From contig CAYUIE010000010.1 in assembly GCA_964444665.1 (NCBI GenBank), positions 1 to 64,000 of the forward strand: DNA of 64,000 nucleotides, given 5' to 3'. The position numbers and the translations under genes are program-made. Source of the DNA: CAYZTY01 sp964444665. Its GTDB lineage: Bacteria; Planctomycetota; Phycisphaerae; Sedimentisphaerales; CAYZTY01. How positions within the stretch are numbered: position 1 is the first letter of the stretch; the number at the start of each line of letters is the position of its first letter. The notes under the pieces were generated by a model. That model was not told the origin of the DNA and searched no databases. It was given only the letters and a program-made list of their open reading frames with translations. Below are positions 1-6,476 of this stretch, piece by piece.

Positions 1-53
1 AAGTGTTACCCATGTAGTCGGCATAAATTGTTACCTATGTACCGGTTGACACA
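1..53. mobile_element. Probable insertion-sequence end (element lies left of the window)
   Basis: Two copies of the 12-mer TGTTACCyATGT lie at 4-15 and 29-40, 25 bases apart, followed by CCGGTTGACACA. Doubled short repeats of this kind at an edge are typical of the multiple terminal repeats of IS21-like and IS481-like elements. No transposase is in the window, so the element would lie to the left. The call rests on the repeat pattern only; the exact end base is a guess. Confidence 0.4.
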
Positions 54-696
54 CTGCTACTCGTATTCCACCGAAGGCGGTTAGATATAGACACAGATTA
101 ACACGGATACCTAAGGCATAAATTTACACTGCTGATAATTAACCACGAATACCTATGGCACAAGTAAACACGAAAAAACTCGAATGATTTCAGACACAGA
201 GAATTTAACCACGGATTAACACAGATTTACACTGATTTTTATAGCCACAGCCCCGAAGTGTCGGGATGAGGACAAGGGCACAGAGGGACTTGCTCGACTT
301 GCCGAACTCAGCTAAGGACGTTCTCGATACAAGTATCTGCTACGCTCTTTTACTTCGTCTGGCGAATCCCGAAAAAAATCGGGCTTCTTTTTATAAGCTG
401 AGCAAATCAAAAACATCAAAGCATTCACCACGAATAAACACGAATGAATTTAAGTGGATTAGTGAATTCCACCTCAGGCGGACAAGTGGTGAATTAGTTA
501 ATTGGCAAAGAAAAGGGAAAATCATCAAAAAAACTTGCGGTTTTGTCGGGAATTTGTATAATCGTGAAGTACGCAGACAACGGGGTGAGGACAACCGAGA
601 GAGAGAATAATTTATTATTTACTACTTATTATTGATAATTGATATTAAATTGGCCACAGAGAGTATACTTTGAATTTGGTGGAGATTCCATTTGTT
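54..696. other. Intergenic stretch rich in degenerate short repeats
   Basis: This stretch is built of variants of ACACGGATTAACAC and CCACGAATAACACGAAT words (about 90-110, 146-175, 208-236, 427-446) plus CCCGA..TCGGG hairpins at 252-265 and 368-383. An open frame of 114 codons (266-610) has a composition that follows these repeats and resembles no family I know, so I do not call it a gene. A possible promoter for the next gene sits at 535-562. Confidence 0.6.
535..562 (+). promoter_or_regulatory. Candidate sigma-70 promoter upstream of the TIR gene
   Basis: TTGCGG (535-540), a 16-base spacer and a perfect TATAAT (557-562) on the plus strand, about 135 bases before the ATG of the TIR gene. 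Only the -10 is a consensus match, so this is suggestive. Confidence 0.35.
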
Positions 697-1308
697 ATGA
701 GCAATGGTTATGAGTATGAAGTGTTTATAAGCTATCGAAGACTTAAATTGTACGTAGAATGGATGCAAAAAATTTTCATGCCCTTATTCAGCCATTATCT
801 TGAACTAGAACATCCAAGAGCTAGGATATTCATCGATTATGAAATAGAAACAGGATGCAACTGGCCAGCAAAACTATCTGAAGGGCTGTCACGTTCAAAA
901 GTCCTTATTGGACTCTGGTGTAGGCCATACTTTGACAGTAATTGGTGTAAAGCAGAGTTATCTATGATGTATGCCAGAGAATTAAAATATAATTTTAATA
1001 CACAAGGAAACTCTCAAAGATTAATTATACCAGCAACTTTACATGATGGTGATGAGTTTCCAGAAGAAGCAAAGTTAATCCAACAGAAACCTTTGCAGGA
1101 TTATTCACAAGTATGGTTAGCAGATGGATCAAAGAAAAAAGAGGATCTATCAACAAATATTTGTAATTGGATGTCTGATGTAGGTAAAGCTATTAAAGCA
1201 GCTCCGGAATATAGTGCTGATTTGGCGAAAATTACATATAAGGAATTTATAGAGCTCTTCAGATTAACTCATCGTGAACAGACAACACTTCCAAATATAG
1301 GAAATTAG
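697..1308 (+). CDS. TIR-domain protein, candidate NADase effector or sensor
   Basis: The protein has a bacterial TIR domain over most of its length. Visible landmarks are the opening strand YEVFISYRR, the IFIDYEIETG strand/turn, an SKVLIGLW core strand and SNWCKAEL, whose Glu (about residue 87 from this start) matches the catalytic Glu of NAD-cleaving TIR domains. I chose the ATG at 697 because GGTGGAG lies 12 bases upstream; a TTG at 670 would add nine residues. The stop is three bases before the ATG of the next gene, so the two are surely co-expressed and probably translationally coupled. The DNA is clearly more AT-rich than the housekeeping genes further right. TIR proteins paired with large sensor proteins act in anti-phage NAD depletion in several known systems (for example Thoeris). 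The role here is inferred from that; a signalling role without NADase activity is also possible. Confidence 0.85.
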   Translation: MSNGYEYEVFISYRRLKLYVEWMQKIFMPLFSHYLELEHPRARIFIDYEIETGCNWPAKLSEGLSRSKVLIGLWCRPYFDSNWCKAELSMMYARELKYNFNTQGNSQRLIIPATLHDGDEFPEEAKLIQQKPLQDYSQVWLADGSKKKEDLSTNICNWMSDVGKAIKAAPEYSADLAKITYKEFIELFRLTHREQTTLPNIGN

Positions 1309-1311
1309 ATA

Positions 1312-4300
1312 ATGGGTGTGATTACAACATTTTATTCGTACAAAGGTGGTGTTGGTCGAACGATGGCCTTGGCAAACATTGCTGTTCTTTTAGCACAAAG
1401 GGGCAAAAAGATTTTGCTTATCGATTGGGATTTGGAAGCCCCTGGGTTGCATAAGTATTTTCAGAGTTTAAATAAAAAGCCTGCTGAGATGGAATGTGGC
1501 TTAATGGGATTATTGAAAGCTTCGAGGAATAAGAAAAATAAATCTCACTGGCAGGATTATGTTGAAAAAATAGAGTTGTCGAAAAAACATAAAATTGATG
1601 TTATCTGGAGTGGTTGTGAAGGGATAGAAGATTATATAACAGATGTCCTAAGCTTTGACTGGAATAAATTCTATTCCGAATATGGTGGTGGGCGGTTTAT
1701 TGAGGATCTCCGAAATGAATGGAAAGAGAAATATGACTTCGTATTCATTGACAGTCGTACAGGAATTACAGATTACGGTGGGATATGTACTATTCAGTTG
1801 CCGGATTTTTTAACGCTAGTTTTTACACCGAACGAACAAAGCATGGAAGGTGTCAAGGATTATGCTATTCGAGCACAAAAAGCTAGGCAAGAGCTGGCAT
1901 ATGATAGAATGCCAATGCTTATATTTCCTTTATTGTCACATTTTGATAGTAAAGAAGAAAAAAAAAGAGGTGAGAGCTGGCTAAAAAAGATATCTAAGGA
2001 AATGACTCAATTCTATGCAGATTGGTTACCTAAGGATTTTTCAATATTAAAGATTTTTGAAAATACCAAATTACCATATGTTCCTTATTTTAGTTTCGGC
2101 GAAGAACTTGCAGTTAAACAGACAAGCTTAACAGACCCAGAGACACTTGGTTATGCATATAATCGTATTGCAAGTATATTTGAGAATCATTTCAAGGATG
2201 TTATTGGAATTCTCGGTTTAGACGAGGACAGAGAAAAACGTTATGCTTATGAATATTTTGCGAAGGGAGAATATCAAAAAGCCGAGGAGATGCTTAATAA
2301 GGTGATGGAGAAAAACCAAAAACTTGGACACCTCAAGGAAATGGCAAGCGATTACGGCAATCTTGGTCTGATTTACCAAACACGCGGCGATTTAGTTAAA
2401 GCCGAAGAGATGTACAATAAGGCACTAGAGATCGGTGAGGCATACTTCGGCCCTGAGCACCCGAAAGTCGCCATAGGCCTGAACAACCTGGCGCTGTTGT
2501 ATAAGGCGGCCAATCGTTTAAAAGAGGCAGAGCCACTGATGGAACGTGCGCTTAAGATCACTGAGAAGACCTTAGGCCTTGAGCACCCGGATGTAGCAAC
2601 AGACCTGAACAACCTGGCGCAGTTGTATAAAGTGGCCAATCGTTTCAAAGAGGCAGAACTCCTGATGGAACGTACGCTTAAGATCACTGAGAAGTCCTTA
2701 GGCCCTGAGCACCCGAAGGTTGCAATACGCCTGAACAACCTGGCGCAGTTGTATCAGGATACCAATCGTTTCAAAGAGGCAGAGCCCCTGATGGAACGTA
2801 CGCTTAAGATAACTGAGAAGTCCTTAGGCCTTGAGCACCCAGATGTCGCAATAGCCCTGAACAACCTGGCGGGGTTGTATCAGGATACCAATCGTTTCAA
2901 AGAGGCAGAGCCGATGATGAAACGTGCGCTTAAGATCACTGAGAAGTCCTTCGGCCCTGAGCACCAAAATGTCGCAACAGTCCTAAACAATCTGGCGCAG
3001 TTGTATCAGGCGACCAATCGTTTCAAAGAGGCAGAGCCCCTGATGGAACGTACGCTTAAGATAGATGAAAAGTCCTTCGGCCCTGAGCACCCAAATGTCG
3101 CCATAGCCCTGAACAATCTGGCGCTGTTGTATCAGGCGACCAATCGTTTCAAAGAGGCAGAGCCCTTAATGGAACGCTCGCTTACAATCGATGAAAAGTC
3201 ATTTGGCCCTGAGCACCCAAATGTCGCAACAGACCTGAACAACCTGGCGCTGTTGTATAAGGAAACCAATCGTTTAAAAGAGGCGGAGCCACTGATGGAG
3301 CGTACGCTTAAGATAGATGAAAAGTCCTTCGGCCCTGAGCACCCGAAGGTTGCAATACGCCTGAACAACCTGGCGCAGTTGTATCAGGCGACCAATCGTT
3401 TCAAAGAGGCAGAGCCCCTGATGGAACGTGCGCTTAAGATCACTGAGAAGTCCTTCGGCCCTGAGCACCCGAAGGTTGCAATACGCCTGAACAACCTGGC
3501 GCAGTTGTATCAGGATACCAATCGTTTCAAAGAGGCAGAGCCCCTGATGAAACGGGCACTGGAGATTGATGAAGTTAGTTTCGGCAAAGACCATCCGGAC
3601 GTGGCCAGAGATTTAAACAACCTGGCGGCGTTGTATAAGGATACGAATCGTCTGGCCGAGGCCGAACCGCTGATGAAACGGGCGCTGGCGATTGATGAAG
3701 TTAGTTTCGACAAAGACCATCCGAACGTGGCCATAGATTTAAACAACCTAGCGCAGTTGTATCAGGCGACGAATCGTCCGGCGGAGGCTGAACCGCTGAT
3801 GAAACGGGCGCTGGCGATTGATGAAGTTAGTTTCGGCAAAGACCATCCGAACGTGGCCAGAGATTTAAACAACCTGGCGTTGTTGTATAAGGCGACGAAT
3901 CGTCTGGCCGAGGCTGAGCCATTATACAAGAGAGCACTTACAATATGGGAGAAGTCACTGGGTAAAGACCATCCCCAAGTCGCCACGGCACTAAACAACC
4001 TGGCGTTGTTGTATCAGGATACGAATCGTCTGGCCGAGGCGGAGACACTGATGAAACGGGCGCTGGCGATTGATGAAGCCAGTTTAGGCAAAGACCATCC
4101 GAACGTGGCCAGAGATTTAAACAACCTGGCGGCGTTGTATCAGGCGACGAATCGTCTGGCGGAGGCTGAGCCGCTGATGAAAAGACATTTGGTGATTTTT
4201 CTGGAGTTCACCCGCCAAACCGGCCATCCGCACCCGAATCTGAAAGACGCGATTAATAATTATGCCAGGCTGCTTATGGGAATGGGACACAGTGAAGATG

Positions 4301-4353
4301 AAGTCATTGCAAAACTGAAGAATCTTGCGCCGGAGATGTTTGAGGGGAAGTGA
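1312..4353 (+). CDS. KGGVGR-variant ParA/MinD-like ATPase fused to 14 kinesin-light-chain TPRs
   Basis: Residues 1-300 form a SIMIBI (ParA/MinD-like) NTPase with a deviant Walker A KGGVGRT (residues 11-17, Arg where ParA has the second Lys), the switch LLIDWDLEAPGL (about 36-47) and Walker B YDFVFIDSRTG (about 145-155). Residues 345-390 hold degenerate TPRs. Residues 391-981 are 14 repeats beginning NNLA, thirteen of exactly 42 residues and a last one of 45, the kinesin-light-chain TPR type. A short capping tail ends the protein. KGGVGR ATPases joined to TPR and TIR modules are known from signalling and conflict proteins, including the FxSxx-COOH system; here TIR and ATPase-TPR are separate, adjacent genes. 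Likely job: nucleotide-dependent sensor scaffold, with the TPR solenoid recognising a ligand and activating the TIR protein. Domain calls are firm; the function is inference. Confidence 0.85.
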   Translation: MGVITTFYSYKGGVGRTMALANIAVLLAQRGKKILLIDWDLEAPGLHKYFQSLNKKPAEMECGLMGLLKASRNKKNKSHWQDYVEKIELSKKHKIDVIWSGCEGIEDYITDVLSFDWNKFYSEYGGGRFIEDLRNEWKEKYDFVFIDSRTGITDYGGICTIQLPDFLTLVFTPNEQSMEGVKDYAIRAQKARQELAYDRMPMLIFPLLSHFDSKEEKKRGESWLKKISKEMTQFYADWLPKDFSILKIFENTKLPYVPYFSFGEELAVKQTSLTDPETLGYAYNRIASIFENHFKDVIGILGLDEDREKRYAYEYFAKGEYQKAEEMLNKVMEKNQKLGHLKEMASDYGNLGLIYQTRGDLVKAEEMYNKALEIGEAYFGPEHPKVAIGLNNLALLYKAANRLKEAEPLMERALKITEKTLGLEHPDVATDLNNLAQLYKVANRFKEAELLMERTLKITEKSLGPEHPKVAIRLNNLAQLYQDTNRFKEAEPLMERTLKITEKSLGLEHPDVAIALNNLAGLYQDTNRFKEAEPMMKRALKITEKSFGPEHQNVATVLNNLAQLYQATNRFKEAEPLMERTLKIDEKSFGPEHPNVAIALNNLALLYQATNRFKEAEPLMERSLTIDEKSFGPEHPNVATDLNNLALLYKETNRLKEAEPLMERTLKIDEKSFGPEHPKVAIRLNNLAQLYQATNRFKEAEPLMERALKITEKSFGPEHPKVAIRLNNLAQLYQDTNRFKEAEPLMKRALEIDEVSFGKDHPDVARDLNNLAALYKDTNRLAEAEPLMKRALAIDEVSFDKDHPNVAIDLNNLAQLYQATNRPAEAEPLMKRALAIDEVSFGKDHPNVARDLNNLALLYKATNRLAEAEPLYKRALTIWEKSLGKDHPQVATALNNLALLYQDTNRLAEAETLMKRALAIDEASLGKDHPNVARDLNNLAALYQATNRLAEAEPLMKRHLVIFLEFTRQTGHPHPNLKDAINNYARLLMGMGHSEDEVIAKLKNLAPEMFEGK
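2482..4254 (+). repeat. Tandem 126-bp coding repeats (14 TPR units)
   Basis: Direct repeats of 126 bases starting AACAACCTGGCG lie inside the ATPase-TPR gene. Two sub-families are visible: units 1-8 (KEAE ... GPEHP) and units 9-13 (AEAE ... GKDHP). Several neighbours share long identical DNA tracts, so the array probably grew recently by duplication or unequal crossing-over and may vary in copy number between strains. The last unit carries a three-residue insertion. Confidence 0.9.
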
Positions 4354-4737
4354 AACGCAAGACCATAGACATAAGACACAAGACTCAAGGCAAAGAGACC
4401 CGCCGAATAAATCCTTCGATAATCTCAGGACAGGTCGGCGGGCTTTAGGACAAGAAATCCGCGGTAAATTAAAGAGTCGAAAGATGGAGGGCGGGGGAGC
4501 GGGGAGTTGTTTAATTGACAGGCCAGATTCTTCGGCTGCGCTCAGAATGACAAAAGGGCAGGGTGCGCTACGGTCGGGATGACAGATGAAGATTGCCACG
4601 ATTCCCGACAAGTCGGGATACTCGCAATGACAACGTCGCCCCATTCGACTACTTCGACAGGCTCAGTACAGGTGCGCTCAGGGCAGGCTGGGAGGGCCAA
4701 CCAAATAAACCCACTGCCGTACAGGGGAAAAGGTGAA

Positions 4738-4792
4738 CCCACCGGGTAAACCGGTGGGCTTCAGGACAAGAAACCCACGGCAGTGCCGTGGG
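4738..4792. repeat. Tandem perfect hairpins CCCACCGG/CCGGTGGG and CCCACGGCA/TGCCGTGGG
   Basis: The first hairpin has an 8-bp stem (4738-4745 with 4751-4758, loop of five). The second has a 9-bp stem (4774-4782 with 4784-4792, a single central base). Both lack a T-run, so they do not look like terminators. They probably belong to dispersed intergenic palindromes; another, GGTGGGGC-AA-GCCCCACC, occurs at about 55251-55268. Confidence 0.7.
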
Positions 4793-4929
4793 CTAAACAT
4801 GTTACCGCTCCCTAACGGTCGCGACTCCGTTAACACGCGCAATAAATTGCGGGGCTAAATAAAAAACACCCTTGATGTGCGTTAAATGAGGATGGCGGGA
4901 ATTTTTCTCATAATTTTGTTAGGTATTTG

Positions 4930-4957
4930 TTGAAATTTTGTAAAAGTGTGGTATAAT
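4930..4957 (+). promoter_or_regulatory. Strong sigma-70-like promoter with extended -10
   Basis: TTGAAA (4930-4935), a 16-base spacer and TATAAT (4952-4957) preceded by TGG (an extended -10). It is the best promoter match noticed in the window. It points toward the HNH-AP2 gene, with transcription expected to start near 4964. Confidence 0.5.
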
Positions 4958-4984
4958 GTAAATATGAATGGCCCTCCTTCGCTG

Positions 4985-5005
4985 TCCACAGGATGCCTTG
5001 TGGCA
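4985..5005. repeat. Dispersed repeat TCCACAGGATGCCTT, copy 1
   Basis: A 21-base word found three times in the window (4985-5005, 5865-5885, 24220-24240). It differs by only two central bases here and is identical between the other two copies. Its centre TGCC..GGCA is a small palindrome. All copies are intergenic. Confidence 0.65.
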
Positions 5006-5122
5006 AAGCTACGGAGAGGCAGGGGGGAGGAATACCCGCCTGCGGCGGGAAGACCGCGAAGAATCGCACGGAGTAGGGATAGAGTCCCACGTCAAAAGCA
5101 AATGATTATTGATTACTGATGA

Positions 5123-5731
5123 TTGATTATTGGTGGGACCAGAGTGCGAGAAGTTCGTGTAAGGATACTCCTGCCGGAGTTTGTTTATCAGGCCGGGATT
5201 GGTCTTTTGCTTTTACATCGCAAAATCCGCTACGGATACGCCTTTCGAAAAATACCACTTACGCGAGGTTTGTTCGCAATCGTGGACCCGGAGCGCTACG
5301 ACCAGCTTGCCAAACACAAATGGCACGCGATAAGCTGCCACAGGGGAAGTTATGCCAAGAGGACAATCAGCGTATGGGTGAAAGGCAAAAAAAGGCGTAT
5401 GGGTTTGATGATGCATAACGTGATACTGCCCCCGCCGGAAGGGAAGGTAATCGACCATATAAACATTAACAGTCTCGATAACCGCATCGCGAACCTTCGG
5501 ATCGTCACGCCCCAGCAGAACGCGTGGAACAGGCGAAAGCAACGGGGTAATTACAGCTCACGATATAAGGGTGTAATGTGGCGTAAGAATAATAAGAAGT
5601 GGCGGGCGACGATTTTCATGGGCGACCGAAATATATCACTCGGGAATTTCTACGATGAGAAGGCGGCGGCCAGGGCGTATGACGCGAAGGCGAGAGAGTT
5701 GTATGGCCGGTATGCGAAAACGAACTTTTAG
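5123..5731 (+). CDS. HNH endonuclease with AP2 DNA-binding domain (homing-type)
   Basis: From about residue 44 (IPLTRGLFAIVD) the protein follows the usual order of free-standing HNH-AP2 homing endonucleases: an N-terminal strand module, an HNH_3 core with MHNVILPPP, VIDHININSLDNR and NLRIVTPQQNAWNR (the metal- and DNA-contacting His and Asn residues are present), and a C-terminal AP2 domain from YKGVMWRK to YAKTNF. It is expected to nick or cut DNA and promote its own spread. The N-terminus is uncertain: the TTG at 5123 has no clear ribosome site, and a TTG near 5207 would remove a poorly conserved stretch of about 28 residues that may be read-through of repeats. A strong promoter lies at 4930-4957, and tRNA-His follows downstream. 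Confidence 0.75.
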   Translation: MIIGGTRVREVRVRILLPEFVYQAGIGLLLLHRKIRYGYAFRKIPLTRGLFAIVDPERYDQLAKHKWHAISCHRGSYAKRTISVWVKGKKRRMGLMMHNVILPPPEGKVIDHININSLDNRIANLRIVTPQQNAWNRRKQRGNYSSRYKGVMWRKNNKKWRATIFMGDRNISLGNFYDEKAAARAYDAKARELYGRYAKTNF

Positions 5732-5777
5732 TTCGTATCCTTCGACTACGCTCAGGACAGGTCTCGTCGCTCGTGAC

Positions 5778-5796
5778 TCGTATCTCGCCAGTTGAA
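5778..5796. repeat. Dispersed repeat TCGTATCTCGCCAGTTGAA
   Basis: The same 19-base word, with one change, occurs at 10614-10632. Both copies are intergenic beside other repeat fragments. It looks like part of a dispersed non-coding repeat family. Confidence 0.5.
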
Positions 5797-5864
5797 AAAG
5801 AGTGAATATTTCAAATTCCTTCCCCCTTAGGAATAAATCCCGCAGGAATGCCCCGGCTTCATTG

Positions 5865-5885
5865 TCCACAGGATGCCTTACGGCA
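5865..5885. repeat. Dispersed repeat TCCACAGGATGCCTTA, copy 2
   Basis: Identical over 21 bases to the copy at 24220-24240 and nearly identical to 4985-5005. The surrounding 5732-6014 stretch holds other TTCGACT..CTCAGGAC fragments and no gene. Confidence 0.65.
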
Positions 5886-6014
5886 AAACTACGCCGAGTC
5901 GGCCCTTCGATGGTTCGACTGGGCTCACCACAGGCAAACTCAGGACCTGCAAGAGGCGGTCGGTGAAATCGATTGCAAATAATCAATAATAAATATACAA
6001 TAATCAATTGATGT

Positions 6015-6089
6015 GGTGGGAGTAGCTCAGTTGGTTAGAGCACCAGATTGTGGTTCTGGGGGTCGCGGGTTCGAATCCCGTCTCTCACC
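6015..6089 (+). tRNA. tRNA-His (anticodon GTG)
   Basis: A complete cloverleaf can be drawn. The acceptor GTGGGAG (6016-6022) pairs with CTCTCAC (6082-6088) with one G-T wobble; the D arm is GCTC..GAGC; the anticodon stem CCAGA/TCTGG encloses TTGTGGT, giving anticodon GTG; the T arm is GCGGG-TTCGAAT-CCCGT. G at 6015 and C at 6089 give the extra G(-1):C73 pair that identifies histidine tRNA. No CCA is encoded. The gene follows a repeat-rich region and the HNH-AP2 gene, a plausible target for insertions. Confidence 0.95.
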
Positions 6090-6476
6090 CTTCTTTATTT
6101 TTCCGGCGGAGGGGAATTTTCCACTGAGCATTCGGGGACCAATCGCCACGACATAGTATCCTCATAAGTGTTACAACCGATGGATACCTCATAAGTTGTC
6201 TTGTGGTCCGATATAATTTTGCAGTCATTTAGCCGGCCCGTTAGCCAAAAACATAACAGAAAAAGAGTAAGTCCTTATAAAATAACCAGTTGTATCGCAA
6301 TCGGCCGAGGGCCGGCCAGATTTTCATTCATTTCGGCGCGAAAAGAAGCAAAAAAACACAACTCGTTTAAATAACAGTCGATGAATAACAGTAAGCGTCG
6401 AAATGAATACGTCGTACGTAAGAACTATATTTCGTAAACAAATCAGGTAACAAGATTCAGATAAGGAGACGAGCAA
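6090..6476. other. Intergenic leader region between tRNA-His and the tubulin-like gene
   Basis: About 390 bases with no recognisable gene. A GC-rich GGCCGAGGGCCGGCC patch lies near 6303-6317. The ribosome site of the next gene (AAGGAG at 6463-6468) is at its end. I see no clear promoter. Confidence 0.5.

Larger units (their letters stand above)
4354..5122. other. Repeat-rich intergenic region with several hairpins
   Basis: I see no protein-coding signal. The region carries the dispersed words TTCGA..CTCAGGACAGG (4415 and 4660 areas), a CCCGAC-AA-GTCGGG hairpin (4604-4617), two tandem perfect hairpins at 4738-4758 and 4774-4792, one copy of the TCCACAGGATGCCTT repeat (4985) and a good promoter at 4930-4957. 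Open frames on either strand here follow the repeats and look spurious. Confidence 0.6.

Noticed and set aside
266..610. 114-codon open frame before the TIR gene
   Set aside because: Its sequence is made of the intergenic repeat words, there is no ribosome site and no family resemblance.
2482..4254. Regular repeats that could look like a CRISPR array
   Set aside because: Period is 126 bases, in frame, without unique spacers; they encode TPR units.
4117..4644. 175-codon minus-strand open frame over the end of the TPR gene
   Set aside because: Half is antisense to TPR repeats and half is intergenic repeat sequence.
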